64,000 bases of DNA from CAVWDI01 sp046259385 (GCA_046259385.1 JBJYWI010000013.1:15491-79490); one strand, 5' to 3'. Shown: positions 53,815 to 63,575, counted from the first letter of the stretch. The notes: generated from the sequence alone by a model not told the origin. Numbers and translations: made by a program.

Positions 53815-54718
53815 CATCGATTCAACCTCACCCCGGGTAATTGATTACGAGGGTTCAGATTACCAGACCAGTTTTTGGGAACAGGGCGGGCGTGATTATG
53901 AAGATAAAGTTGAAGAAGTGGCACTCCAAAGGCTACTGCCCGAAAAAGGAGGCCTGCTGCTTGAACTTGGGGCGGGAGCTGGTCGCAACACATCCCGTTA
54001 TATAAACTTTGAGCGAATCGTCCTTCTGGACTATTCGTTTACCCAGCTCAAGGCTGCCCAAAACCGCCTCGGTCTTGGCAGCCGTTACATTTATGTGGCT
54101 GCGGATGTGTACCAGCTGCCATTTGTATCCGCTCTGTTTGATTTCGCAACCATGATCCGGACTATTCACCATCTGGTCGATCCAGACCGCGCTCTCGCTC
54201 AGGTCCACAGGGTGCTGGCTGAAAAGGCTGGTTTTATCCTCGAATACGCCAACAAACAAAACCTGAAGGCAATCTTCCGTTACCTTGCAGGCAGGCAGTC
54301 TTGGAGTCCCTTTACGATGGATCCGGTGGAATTTGTTGAACTTAATTTTAATTTTCACCCGAAGGCAATCCGAAAGTGGCTTCAGGAAAACCAATTCCAG
54401 ATCGAACGCCAGCTCACAGTTTCCCACTTCAGGATAAACACTCTCAAGCGCCTCCTCCCGCAGATTCTGCTGGTCAGGATGGATTCCTGGGCTCAGTTAA
54501 CCGGCGACCTGTGGCAGTTAAGCCCAAGCGTTTTCGTCAAATCGATTGCGACTGGAACAGCAGATCCCCCCCAGCCGGGCGCTTTCTTTTTATGTCCCGC
54601 ATGTGGTCATGAACCGCTCGAAGATACCCCGACCTACTGCCTCTGCTCCCATTGCGGGCAGAGATGGCCGATTAAAGACGGAATTTACGATTTTCGAATC
54701 CAATCTTCCGGTGGCTGA
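53762..54718 (+). CDS. SAM-dependent methyltransferase with C-terminal zinc ribbon
   Basis: About 318 residues. SAM motif LLLELGAGAGRNTSRYI and the Methyltransf_11 segment FDFATMIRTIHHLVDPDRAL are clear. The last 40 residues form a Trm112-like zinc ribbon, CPACGHEP ... CLCSHCGQRWPIKDGIYDF. It starts about 53 bases inside ugd (ATG 53762 or 53765) with no good Shine-Dalgarno, so it is probably coupled to ugd. The substrate is unknown; glycan or lipid methylation is a guess from the context. Confidence 0.75.
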   Translation: MMEGKQNDKKTSNSPRRDIDSTSPRVIDYEGSDYQTSFWEQGGRDYEDKVEEVALQRLLPEKGGLLLELGAGAGRNTSRYINFERIVLLDYSFTQLKAAQNRLGLGSRYIYVAADVYQLPFVSALFDFATMIRTIHHLVDPDRALAQVHRVLAEKAGFILEYANKQNLKAIFRYLAGRQSWSPFTMDPVEFVELNFNFHPKAIRKWLQENQFQIERQLTVSHFRINTLKRLLPQILLVRMDSWAQLTGDLWQLSPSVFVKSIATGTADPPQPGAFFLCPACGHEPLEDTPTYCLCSHCGQRWPIKDGIYDFRIQSSGG

Positions 54719-54737
54719 TTGCTCTTCCCGCCCTGTG

Positions 54738-55511
54738 TCACCTGGAGGGTTTTTCCATTACCAAGAAATGCGAAAGCCCAAAAACTTGCAGAGGCGTCCC
54801 TTCCAGCCACTGCATCACAGAGCGCAGCAGGCTGCCAAATCTGGGATGCCGGGCAATAATATTGTCATACGCTCCAAATATCACCCGCTTTTCCACGACC
54901 TGCACATCCAACCCTTCCCATAACTCCAGCAAGTCCCGGCTGCTGTAAACCCGCACATGCGGCGCTAGCCTGTCCCGTATTTTTCCGGGAAGGTAGTTAA
55001 CCAGCGGGATATTGCCAAACCGGTAATTTCCACGCCAGAAAATCCCATGGGTCTCGAAAGGATAACCTCGGTTAGGTGCAAACAATACAATCCGTCCACC
55101 GGGGCGCAAACAACGTGCCATTTCTCTGGCAGCCAGCCGGTCATCCTGGACATGCTCTATGACTTCGTGGCTGAGGATGAGATCAAACTTTCCCCCAGAA
55201 AACGGGAGTTGTTCCCCTTTTCCATTGATAATTGAGGCGTTGGACAAAGATTTTACTCTCTGTAATGCCTGAACAGCCCGCTCAAGGTCAAATTCCAAAC
55301 CAACAACTTCCAGCGAGTACCGTGCAAGATGTTCCACATAGATCCCGACCCCGCATCCGTTTTCAAGAACAGCCCCATTTTGAAATAAATCCCCCCCTGC
55401 TTCAAGCATCATCTCAAGGCGGCGTTCCTGGCCCGCCCGCCATACGTAAGAAGGCTCACCGCGCAGCGCGGCTTTATCCTGGTTATTCACCCCATCTGGC
55501 ATAAAGTTCAT
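54738..55511 (-). CDS. Class I SAM-dependent methyltransferase in the ubiX-ubiE operon
   Basis: About 257 residues from ATG 55511 (ATG 55502 and GTG near 55490 are alternatives; the ATG 55568 would overlap ubiX by more). SAM motif AVLENGCGVGIYVEHLARY, FDLILSHEVIEHVQDD and CLRPGGRIVLFAPN. It overlaps the 3' end of ubiX by about 29 bases. It resembles Methyltransf_11 enzymes of quinone or lipid synthesis, but the substrate is unknown. Confidence 0.72.
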   Translation of the reverse strand: MNFMPDGVNNQDKAALRGEPSYVWRAGQERRLEMMLEAGGDLFQNGAVLENGCGVGIYVEHLARYSLEVVGLEFDLERAVQALQRVKSLSNASIINGKGEQLPFSGGKFDLILSHEVIEHVQDDRLAAREMARCLRPGGRIVLFAPNRGYPFETHGIFWRGNYRFGNIPLVNYLPGKIRDRLAPHVRVYSSRDLLELWEGLDVQVVEKRVIFGAYDNIIARHPRFGSLLRSVMQWLEGTPLQVFGLSHFLVMEKPSR

Positions 55512-56049
55512 TCTCAATTCCCAGTCTCGCCAGCACCCTGCCGACAATATTGTCGATGACCTCCTCAAGCGACCCTGGTTTTGTATAAAATGCCGGTACC
55601 GGTGGGAAGATAACCGCGCCTGCCTCGGACGCTAATAACATATTACGCAGGTGTCCTCGGTGCAGCGGTGATTCGCGCACGACCAAAACAAGCGGACGCC
55701 CTTCTTTCAGGGTCACATCCCCAGTTCTGGAGATCAGATCCTGAGAATACGAATTTGCCACTGCAGACAAGGTTTTTATCGAACACGGTACCACCACCAT
55801 CCCGGAAGTTACAAACGATCCGGATGCGATTGTTGCCCCGATATCTGTGAATTGGTAATGAAAATCCGCCAGGTCAACTACATCCTCAAAACTCCATTTA
55901 GTCTCCTGAGTCATTGTTTTCCGCGCCGATGGGGAAACCACCAGGTGTGTCTCCACAGACCTGGTCTTTAGATATTCCAACAACCGGATGCCGAGGATAA
56001 CGCCGGATGCGCCGCTGATTCCAACGATAAGGCGCTCTTTATCTATCAT
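55483..56049 (-). CDS. ubiX: Flavin prenyltransferase UbiX
   Basis: 188 residues. Attaches a dimethylallyl group to FMN to make prenylated FMN, the cofactor of UbiD-type decarboxylases. GISGASGVILGIRLLEYL, VVPCSIKTLSAVANSY, and the VVRESPLHRGHLRNM and PPVPAFYTKPGSLEE segments match the family. It overlaps ubiE upstream by four bases (ATGA) and the methyltransferase downstream, so these three are an operon. Confidence 0.93.
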   Translation of the reverse strand: MIDKERLIVGISGASGVILGIRLLEYLKTRSVETHLVVSPSARKTMTQETKWSFEDVVDLADFHYQFTDIGATIASGSFVTSGMVVVPCSIKTLSAVANSYSQDLISRTGDVTLKEGRPLVLVVRESPLHRGHLRNMLLASEAGAVIFPPVPAFYTKPGSLEEVIDNIVGRVLARLGIENELYARWGE

Positions 56050-56801
56050 CTTTTTTCCCTTGTTACTGCCTTAACCATTTTTGGTTTGCCTTTTCTGCCC
56101 CAGTAAATCGCTACCGCGCCGCCCATCAACGACCTGTATGCAGTCGCGCAGAAACCTGCCTCTTTCATTCGTATTGCAATCTGCTGGGGATACAGAAAAG
56201 CCTCGGTTGAAGCCGGCAAGTACCTGTATGGCCCTTCCTTTCCGCTGATAATCCTTCCCAATAGGGGAATGACCACCCGGAGATGAAACAACATGAGCGG
56301 TTTTAACAACGATTCAGGCGGAGGTGTGGTGTCCAGGGCGACCATCACCCCGCCCTGCCTTAATACCCGCAGTTGCTCAGCCAGGCAGGTTGGCAGGTCG
56401 CTTACGTTGCGCAGCAAAAATCCGGATACAACCGCATCAAATGCATTATCTTCAAAAGGTAAATATAAGCCATCGGCTGCGCTCCAGGCCAGCCTAGCAT
56501 GGTCAATTCCCCGCTTTCGCGCTCGTTCGAGCCCGATCTGCAGCATCCTGTCTGTAAAATCAACTGCCATCACCCGGCAATCCGGATGCTGCCTTAAGGC
56601 TTCGAATGCCAGGTCGCCTGTGCCAGCGCCGATATCGAGCAATTGCCCGCCAGGTGTCAGTTCGGTCCGGCGAATTACCTCCCGGCGCCAATTTACATCC
56701 TGGCCTCCCGTCATCACTCCGTTCATAACATCATAACGGTGGGCGATGCTGGTGAATATATCCTGTACGAGCTGATTATGGTCCCTGTTCTTTGATTCCA
56801 T
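56046..56801 (-). CDS. ubiE: Demethylmenaquinone/ubiquinone C-methyltransferase UbiE (MenG)
   Basis: About 251 residues from ATG 56801, with GAGAGG about 10 bases upstream (ATG 56861 is less likely). Adds the last methyl group to menaquinone or ubiquinone. SAM motif LLDIGAGTGDLAFEAL, FTSIAHRYDVMNGVMTGG at the N-terminus and VSGFLLRNVSDLPTCLAEQ match UbiE/MenG. Most likely menaquinone in this organism. Cotranscribed with ubiX. Confidence 0.9.
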   Translation of the reverse strand: MESKNRDHNQLVQDIFTSIAHRYDVMNGVMTGGQDVNWRREVIRRTELTPGGQLLDIGAGTGDLAFEALRQHPDCRVMAVDFTDRMLQIGLERARKRGIDHARLAWSAADGLYLPFEDNAFDAVVSGFLLRNVSDLPTCLAEQLRVLRQGGVMVALDTTPPPESLLKPLMLFHLRVVIPLLGRIISGKEGPYRYLPASTEAFLYPQQIAIRMKEAGFCATAYRSLMGGAVAIYWGRKGKPKMVKAVTREKR

Positions 56802-56980
56802 CAAGAATATACCTCTCAGATAGAATTCTGAAAGCTGGATTATCCTACCATTAAGAACCAAAAAACAATATATCGTCCGGTATATTAATTAAACTCGCAA
56901 ATTTCACGGTTCTCCTGATCTAGAATCTCACCTCATTGACCCGTAATTGCAAACATGCTATCATCTCCTGTGGGAGCGGT

Positions 56981-57553
56981 ATGAATAGAATAACTAGGTG
57001 GATCGACTTGACCTATGTAATTGGATTGCTGCTGCTGCCTTTTTTGATTATGGGCGGGTTGCTTCTGACCGGTTTTATCCAGGGTTTAACCCGCTACAAC
57101 CAGGATTATTTCAACGAGCACTACCAGAATCTCTACGCAGTACCAAACAGCCTGGTCGCCGACCTTGAAAACGCACTCAGGGAAGGCAATGTAAACCTGC
57201 TGGCTGAAACACAAGGTACCAGAACAGCTAAAATAAACAATGGGGGCAATCCAAACCTGCGTTTTATGATCATGTTGGAATCAAGCGGCCAATATTTGGA
57301 CTACTTATTTATGGATACCTCCAATTACCAGCGTTTTCCTCAGCATATCAAGCAATTAAACGGGCGTTACATCAGAGTTCCAGAAGGACTGTACTATGCT
57401 GTTGACAGCCGGGGTTGGACCGCAACTTTTTTCCCGCTCGCCGCGATATGGTGGCTGCTGGTTATTTTGTTCACAGTCAGCATCTGGTTTTTTCGGATTA
57501 TGAAAGCCTACCGCCAAAAACGTTTTGGAGAAATATCTTCGAACCAGCACTGA
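56981..57553 (+). CDS. Hypothetical two-helix membrane protein
   Basis: About 190 residues from ATG 56981, with GGGAGCGG upstream (an earlier ATG at 56936 is less likely). One helix near the N-terminus (about 8-30) and one near the C-terminus (about 150-170) bracket a soluble, probably extracytoplasmic domain. I do not recognise the family. It is convergent with the UMF1 MFS gene, with only six bases between the two stops. Confidence 0.6.
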   Translation: MNRITRWIDLTYVIGLLLLPFLIMGGLLLTGFIQGLTRYNQDYFNEHYQNLYAVPNSLVADLENALREGNVNLLAETQGTRTAKINNGGNPNLRFMIMLESSGQYLDYLFMDTSNYQRFPQHIKQLNGRYIRVPEGLYYAVDSRGWTATFFPLAAIWWLLVILFTVSIWFFRIMKAYRQKRFGEISSNQH

Positions 57554-57559
57554 GGGCAA

Positions 57560-59569
57560 TCAACCATTTCCTCCAGCCTGAAACAGCGCCTCATCTTCTA
57601 CCCGGGCGACCTGTTTGCCTTCATCCACATTTACCCGCGAAAGCAGGAACCCGCCCACAATAAAGAACAGGATTAGGCTGAGCACTGCCGGCCGGCTGCT
57701 CCCAAGAAAGACACCTGCTGACGCAAACAACAGCGGTCCCACAACTGCCGAAAATTTCTCCATCACACCGAACAACCCGAAGAATTCACCGCTTTTCGAA
57801 GCTGGCGACATCGCGGCATACAAACTCCTGCTCAGCGCCTGGCTTCCGCCCTGAACGACCGCAACCATCCACGCCAGGAACCAGAATTCGATCACAGAAT
57901 CCAGAAAGAAGCCCCAAACTGCAATGACAATATAGACCATCAGCGCCAGCATAATGCTCCGTTTTGTATCCATTTGCTCCGCCAAACTCGAAAAGACTGG
58001 TTCACCCAGAATAAACGCCAGAAGAAAACCAACCAGTTCCAGCACCACGATTAATCCAATAATCAATAAAAGATCGCTTCTTCTTTCGCCGGGTAGGACC
58101 TTTATTTCACTTATGGCGATAATATTACCTGCGGATTTCGGGTTCCTCATTTCACTGTTGACAAGCTTCAAGGAATGCTCCCCGGGTTCCTTCGCTCGAA
58201 AAGTATTGCTTTCACTATATCGGATGGTTGGGTTGTACGCGTCAATTGTCAAGACCGCGCCATCTTCATCAGGGATAGGCTCTCCATCCATATACACCAG
58301 CCAGATACCATGATCCGGACCCGTTGAGTAGATAATCTCAACCCGCTGACCATTAAAATCCAGTTCGAATGAATCCCCCGGTTGAGTGGAACCAACTAAT
58401 CTCAAATCAGTATCAATGCCGATCTCACCACCAGCAACATATGTTTGCTCCCAATCCCCCGATAAATCGATCGCCTGCGATCCGGCGGGGTACACGCCTT
58501 CCCCGACGGCACCTACGCTGCTGCTGAATGGTTCCGGCTCCGCCCCTACAATATCTTTGGGAAGATAACGCGCTCCAACAAATCCCACCAGCGGAAGCAC
58601 GACCAGGTTAAAAAGGATAAATGCTAGGTATATTGGCCGGCGCTTATCTTCCCTGGTTGGCAGGCGCCCAAAAATCAGACTGAAGGGAATCCCGACAAAC
58701 TGAACCAGCAGCAGAGCCAGGATGAGTTCCACTGCCCCGAAACCAAGTTCAACACCGTATATCGCTGCCACGCCGATAATTGTGCCTATACCGTCATTGT
58801 AGATCAGGAAAGCGATCAAAAATGTGAATAACTGTCTGTACCTGCTGATGTCCCTGAGGGTATCCAGTAATCTCCCGAAACTTGTTTTGAGGATATGCTG
58901 ACCTCTCTGGAGGATTAGAGAAGCAGAAGGGGGTTCGGGCACCCTGGTAAATATTGGAATTGAAAACACCGTCCACCATATTGCCACGCTTAAAAACGAG
59001 AGCCTGGGTCCCCATGTTCCGGGCAAAAATTGAATCATAACTACATTAACAGCCAGCAAGATTCCGCCCCCCAGATAGCCCATCGCGTATCCGCGTGTTG
59101 ATACCTTATCCCTGTCCTGCTCCATGGCAACATGCGGAAGCAGGGCATCGTAAAAAACATTTGCACCGCTGAAACCAATCCGTCCCAGAATCACCAGCAC
59201 TGCAGCAAGCAACCAATCTCCGGTTTGCACAAACACAAGCAGGGCAACACTGAAGATACCCACAGTTACAAAGAACGCCAGGAATTTTTTCTTGCCGCGC
59301 TTAATATCCGAAATGGTGCCCAGGATAGGAGAAAGAACTGCCACAATCAAAAGGGAAATACTTAAACTAGTGCTCCAGTACGCTGTCGCCACAGTCGGGC
59401 TGGGGAGAGTCGCCCCGGCAACCTGGCTGAAATAAACCGGCAGTACAGCCGCCATCACCGTCGTCACAAACGCTGAATTCGCCCAATCGTACATCGTCCA
59501 GGCCCAAATTCGCTTCCTGTATTCAGTTTCGCTTATTTTATGGAGGGGTTGAAGTTGTGCGGCTGTCAT
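57560..59569 (-). CDS. UMF1-family MFS transporter with inserted beta-sandwich-like domain
   Basis: 669 residues, against about 420-450 for the usual UMF1 protein. The Atg22/UMF1 signature YDWANSAFVTTVM opens the protein, followed by eight or so helices to about residue 335. An extra segment at about 340-498 (nucleotides about 58076-58552) has no membrane helices and reads as beta-rich: SGDWEQTYVAGGEIGID, GDSFELDFNGQRVEIIYSTG and YMDGEPIPDEDGAVLTID. The remaining helices follow. The insert would sit outside the membrane and could bind a carbohydrate. UMF1 proteins move amino acids or other solutes. Confidence 0.78.
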   Translation of the reverse strand: MTAAQLQPLHKISETEYRKRIWAWTMYDWANSAFVTTVMAAVLPVYFSQVAGATLPSPTVATAYWSTSLSISLLIVAVLSPILGTISDIKRGKKKFLAFFVTVGIFSVALLVFVQTGDWLLAAVLVILGRIGFSGANVFYDALLPHVAMEQDRDKVSTRGYAMGYLGGGILLAVNVVMIQFLPGTWGPRLSFLSVAIWWTVFSIPIFTRVPEPPSASLILQRGQHILKTSFGRLLDTLRDISRYRQLFTFLIAFLIYNDGIGTIIGVAAIYGVELGFGAVELILALLLVQFVGIPFSLIFGRLPTREDKRRPIYLAFILFNLVVLPLVGFVGARYLPKDIVGAEPEPFSSSVGAVGEGVYPAGSQAIDLSGDWEQTYVAGGEIGIDTDLRLVGSTQPGDSFELDFNGQRVEIIYSTGPDHGIWLVYMDGEPIPDEDGAVLTIDAYNPTIRYSESNTFRAKEPGEHSLKLVNSEMRNPKSAGNIIAISEIKVLPGERRSDLLLIIGLIVVLELVGFLLAFILGEPVFSSLAEQMDTKRSIMLALMVYIVIAVWGFFLDSVIEFWFLAWMVAVVQGGSQALSRSLYAAMSPASKSGEFFGLFGVMEKFSAVVGPLLFASAGVFLGSSRPAVLSLILFFIVGGFLLSRVNVDEGKQVARVEDEALFQAGGNG

Positions 59570-60048
59570 TGATTACTCCCGTGCTGAATTTTTAAACAGA
59601 AAATATCTTTCCAAGTGACGGTTATGCCTGAACCCCGACTAGACACCTGATGCTTCTCAATTATATTTTAAGAGTTCAAATAATGCGCACCAGGCTTACA
59701 GCTTCTCCACAAAAATCAAATTAAAAATGTGGCTTGATCGATTAGAAGGTTTAAAACCGCAATAAATAACGATTTTTATATGAATCAAACATAGAGGATC
59801 ATTTTTTGTTATATAATATAAAAAGCAATTATTTATTTTGATCAGCGTCGGACATAAACTTATTCATTGATATTTTGCTCACACCAGTCCGGTGCACATA
59901 TCGGGTTGAGCCGCACTTATTCTTTTTTATTCTTGTCAACCATCTCCAACCCGGAAAATCGCGGCAATAAATCACAATCCGTATAGTAACATCGGCTCTG
60001 GCGTGGGCGCAAATGATCGACGCTCTTGATAAATGTCAGGAGTTAGTT
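59570..60048. other. Intergenic region upstream of the PIN/TRAM gene
   Basis: 479 bases with no supportable gene. AT-rich, including TTGTTATATAATATAAAAAG near 59808, whose TATAAT could be a -10. No paired -35 or terminator is clear. Confidence 0.4.
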
Positions 60049-61140
60049 ATGAAGAATCGTATAGAACTTATTTTTCGGATCATTGGCTCAATCCTTTTGG
60101 GAATCCTGGGTTTTTACTGGGGGATATCGCTGAGCCAGACATTTCAACTGAACACAATTGTGGTTTCGGCGGTTCTGGGCGTCGTAGGTGTTTTTATCGG
60201 GTTCCTAGTCGCCCCTTACCTCACCACCCGTCCTGCCCGGTACCTGGTTTCTGTTCTTGGAAAAACCTCGCTGCAGTCTTTGATGGCTGGGCTGGTCGGG
60301 TTGGTTGTGGGGTTGCTGGTTGCAGCCCTTCTGGCTTATCCGCTCTCCCTGCTTCCGGACCCTTTAGGTCAGATCTTTCCCTTCATCGGAGTACTGTTGT
60401 TCAGCTACCTTGGTATTGTTATATTTGTCATGCGCCAGAACGAAATTTTCGGCGGATTCCGCCCCAGGTGGCCATTAAAATCAAGTTCTCAAAGTGAAGA
60501 GGGACACAATGACGCGGAAGTCTCAAAGAAAGGGGAATCCGGACGCAAAATATTGCTTGACACAAGTGTGATCATTGATGGGAGGATTGCGGACATCGCC
60601 CGGACAGGTTTCATTTCCGGCACCCTGCTGCTGCCCCGCTTTGTGTTGAACGAACTGCAGTACATCGCAGATTCGCCGGACACAATGCGCAGACAGCGCG
60701 GCCGGCGCGGGATGGAAGTTCTTTCCCAACTTCAAAAGGATATGACAGTGCCGGTCCGGATATCCGATATTGATGTCGAAGGCGTAAAGGAAGTTGATGA
60801 AAAACTGGTTGTTCTCGCCCGCCAGTTGCGCGCCCCAATTTTGACTAATGACTTCAATTTAAACCAGGTCGCCGAACTCCAGGGCGTCAAGGTCCTGAAT
60901 GTCAATGAACTCGCAAATGCTGTTAAGTCTGTCCTTCTACCAGGTGAAACAATAGAAGTCAATATTATCCAGGAGGGAAAAGAAGCCGACCAGGGAATCG
61001 CTTACCTCGACGATGGCACAATGGTGGTAGTTGAAGATGGAAAGGACTACATTAATACTCAATCGACCGTCAATGTTACCAAAGTGCTCCAGACCGCCGC
61101 AGGGCGGATGATTTTTGCCCGCCTGGGTGATAACCATTAA
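60049..61140 (+). CDS. PIN/TRAM-domain membrane ribonuclease (YacL-like)
   Basis: About 363 residues from ATG 60049, with CAGGAG at seven bases upstream. Four membrane helices (about 1-140) are followed by a PIN nuclease domain with the acidic metal ligands in ILLDTSVIIDGR, VLNELQYIADS, EVDEKLVVLA and PILTNDFNLNQVA, and a C-terminal TRAM domain (GETIEVNIIQEGKEADQG). The family is YacL of Firmicutes, a membrane-bound single-strand endonuclease. In Firmicutes this gene also heads a block with cysS and rlmB, as here. Confidence 0.9.
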   Translation: MKNRIELIFRIIGSILLGILGFYWGISLSQTFQLNTIVVSAVLGVVGVFIGFLVAPYLTTRPARYLVSVLGKTSLQSLMAGLVGLVVGLLVAALLAYPLSLLPDPLGQIFPFIGVLLFSYLGIVIFVMRQNEIFGGFRPRWPLKSSSQSEEGHNDAEVSKKGESGRKILLDTSVIIDGRIADIARTGFISGTLLLPRFVLNELQYIADSPDTMRRQRGRRGMEVLSQLQKDMTVPVRISDIDVEGVKEVDEKLVVLARQLRAPILTNDFNLNQVAELQGVKVLNVNELANAVKSVLLPGETIEVNIIQEGKEADQGIAYLDDGTMVVVEDGKDYINTQSTVNVTKVLQTAAGRMIFARLGDNH

Positions 61141-61193
61141 CCATATACCGATATTGAGAAGATCAATTCAACGGGTAAAGTGAGGGAAATGCT

Positions 61194-62594
61194 ATGACAG
61201 TGCGCATTTACAACACCGGGACGCGCCGCAAGCAACCGCTGGAGACAATTGTGCCTGGTCACGTGCGTATGTATGTATGCGGTCCAACGGTGTACGATAA
61301 AGCCCATGTAGGTCATGGTATGTCCGCGCTGGTATTTGATATCATCCGCCGCTATCTCGAATATCGAGGGTTTGAAGTGCGTCATGTGATGAATTACACC
61401 GATGTGGACGACAAGATTATCCAGCGCGCCAACGAGGGCAACAAAGATCCTTTTGAATTGGCAGAGCACTATATCCAGAAGTTCAACCAGCACCTTAAGG
61501 CGCTTAATATACTCCCGGCTACGGTTAATCCGCGCGCTACTCAGGACATGGATCAAATAATTTCGATGATCCAGGGTTTGGTCGATAAGAGTTACGCATA
61601 TGAATCCGGCGGGGATGTCTATTTCAGGGTCGAAAAGTTCGATGGCTACGGAAAGCTCTCCGGGAGAAAACTGGAAGATATGCAAGCAGGTGCCAGAATT
61701 GAAGTTGATAGACGCAAAGAAAACCCGCTGGACTTTACCCTTTGGAAAGCCGCCAAGCCCGGAGAGCCAGCCTGGCTAAGCCCCTGGGGCAAGGGCCGGC
61801 CTGGTTGGCATATCGAATGCTCCGCAATGTGTTATTCGCACCTCGGGGAACAGATTGATATCCACGGCGGCGGCAATGACCTGATCTTCCCGCATCACGA
61901 GAACGAAATCGCCCAATCCGAAAGCTACACCGGCCTCCCGTTCACCCGCTACTGGGTTCATAACGGAATGCTCCAGTTATCCGGCGAGAAGATGTCAAAA
62001 TCGGTCGGGAATCTGGTTTCCATCGATGAGTTTTTATCGGAACACGAAGGAGGCGTTTTGCGCATGATGGTACTGAATTCGCATTACCGTAGCCCCCTGA
62101 CCTTTAATGAAGAGACCATATCCCATGCAGAGCGCGCCCTGGATCGGCTCCGCTCCGGTATCCGGCCGGCATCAGCCTCCCAAGATTCCTCAACCCCCTC
62201 CCAGAAAGAGCAATTAAGGGAGCAGATGGAACGTACCCGCTCCGGATTTGCCGAATCAATGGATGATGACTTCAACACCGCCGGCGCTCTCGGAAATTTA
62301 TTTGATCTTGTTAGAGCGATTAATTCCTCCCGGGATGCCGGTATGAATGCAGAAAACTTGCTGGAAGCGCAAAACCTGCTTTCCGAAATGAGCTCTGTGC
62401 TTGGTTTGAGATTGGTGACAGCGCATTCAGCCCAAACGGGCGCAGACCCATTTGTAAATATGCTGGTATCTGTTCGGGAAGAACTGCGCAAACAGAAACT
62501 CTGGGATCTCTCAGATGAAATTAGAAACCGTCTGGAAGAATTGGGGGTCAGCCTCGAGGATGGGAAAGAAGGCACCTCCTGGCGATGGAAATAA
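61194..62594 (+). CDS. cysS: Cysteinyl-tRNA synthetase
   Basis: 466 residues, standard length. Charges tRNA-Cys. The zinc and cysteine site is CGPTVYDKAHVGHGMSAL; other ligands are in WHIECSAMCYSHLG and GGGNDLIFPHHENEIAQSES; GEKMSKSVGN is the KMSKS loop. It is 53 bases after the PIN/TRAM gene and overlaps rlmB by 10 bases, so the three form one operon. Confidence 0.97.
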   Translation: MTVRIYNTGTRRKQPLETIVPGHVRMYVCGPTVYDKAHVGHGMSALVFDIIRRYLEYRGFEVRHVMNYTDVDDKIIQRANEGNKDPFELAEHYIQKFNQHLKALNILPATVNPRATQDMDQIISMIQGLVDKSYAYESGGDVYFRVEKFDGYGKLSGRKLEDMQAGARIEVDRRKENPLDFTLWKAAKPGEPAWLSPWGKGRPGWHIECSAMCYSHLGEQIDIHGGGNDLIFPHHENEIAQSESYTGLPFTRYWVHNGMLQLSGEKMSKSVGNLVSIDEFLSEHEGGVLRMMVLNSHYRSPLTFNEETISHAERALDRLRSGIRPASASQDSSTPSQKEQLREQMERTRSGFAESMDDDFNTAGALGNLFDLVRAINSSRDAGMNAENLLEAQNLLSEMSSVLGLRLVTAHSAQTGADPFVNMLVSVREELRKQKLWDLSDEIRNRLEELGVSLEDGKEGTSWRWK

Positions 62595-63325
62595 TTTATG
62601 GGCGCAATCCAGTTTATGAGACCCTGCGAGCCAATCGCAGAGATATCCAGCGCCTGATCATCGCTCAGGGCGTCCAGGCCAACGACCGGTTAGATAAAAT
62701 TCTACAACTTTCCAAATCACAAAAAATACCCGTTGAACATGTCTCCCGGCCACGTTTAGACAGTATGGTGGATGGTCATCAGGGAGTAGTCCTGCAGACA
62801 GGCAGGTACATATACAGTTCCTACGATGAGATTCTGGAAAACGCTGCCGCTCAAGACCAGCCTCCATTTATTCTCCTGCTGGACACACTCCAGGATCCCC
62901 AGAATCTGGGCACCTTGCTTCGCACCGGGGAGGCAGTAGGGATTCACGGAGTCATTCTACCTCCAAGGCGGTCCGCATCTGTTACACCCGCGGTGGTAAA
63001 CGCCTCATCCGGGGCAAGCGAGCATTTATTAATCGCGCAGGCGAACCTGGCTCAGTCCATAACCCGTTTGAAAAAAGAGGATGTCTGGGTGATAGGATTG
63101 GATAGTAAATCTGGCGCTTTGCAGCCGGATCAATTACAGCTAACAGGACCGCTTGCGTTAGTGGTGGGCAACGAAGCCCACGGTATGCGCCAGCTTGTGC
63201 GAAAATCCTGCGACCAGCTCATGAATCTTCCAATTACTGGAAAAATTGATTCGCTCAATGCCGCAGTAGCCGGCTCCATTGCCCTTTATTTGGCGATGTT
63301 CAGCCGAGCCGAACTGGATAAATAA
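62585..63325 (+). CDS. rlmB: 23S rRNA (guanosine-2'-O)-methyltransferase RlmB (SpoU family)
   Basis: 246 residues. SpoU motifs LLDTLQDPQNLGTLLRTGEAVG, LVVGNEAHGM and LPITGKIDSLNAAVAGSIALY are complete. Methylates G2251 of 23S rRNA or a similar position, and possibly tRNA. The start overlaps the end of cysS by 10 bases. Confidence 0.95.
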   Translation: MEIIYGRNPVYETLRANRRDIQRLIIAQGVQANDRLDKILQLSKSQKIPVEHVSRPRLDSMVDGHQGVVLQTGRYIYSSYDEILENAAAQDQPPFILLLDTLQDPQNLGTLLRTGEAVGIHGVILPPRRSASVTPAVVNASSGASEHLLIAQANLAQSITRLKKEDVWVIGLDSKSGALQPDQLQLTGPLALVVGNEAHGMRQLVRKSCDQLMNLPITGKIDSLNAAVAGSIALYLAMFSRAELDK

Positions 63326-63438
63326 TCCGGACTCCAGGCTCCCCTTCCTATCCATTGACGGCAGGGGTAAACCCTGATAGACTCCCTCCCCGCTGCAGGT
63401 TTCTATTAGCTGGTTGGGTCTGCCCGGTGTCGGCAGCC

Positions 63439-63467
63439 TTGTCGCGTTAAGGGCACTCTGGTATAAT
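63439..63467 (+). promoter_or_regulatory. Strong promoter of the tRNA-tuf transcription unit
   Basis: TTGTCG (63439-63444) and TATAAT (63462-63467) with a 17-base spacer, about 35 bases before the first tRNA. The preceding bases after rlmB (63326-63438) hold nothing else clear. Confidence 0.8.
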
Positions 63468-63502
63468 GCGTTTCGCCTTTTTCAAGGCTACCTTAACATC
63501 TC

Positions 63503-63575
63503 GCCGACGTAGCTCAAACGGCAGAGCAACCGCCTTGTAAGTGGTAGGTTACGGGTTCGATTCCCGTCGTCGGCT
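63503..63575 (+). tRNA. tRNA-Thr (anticodon TGT)
   Basis: 73 bases. The acceptor arms GCCGACG and CGTCGGC pair fully, the D-arm GCTC/GAGC and the T-arm with GGGTTCGATTCCC are intact, and the anticodon stem ACCGC/GTGGT has one G-T pair. CCA is not encoded. Confidence 0.96.
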
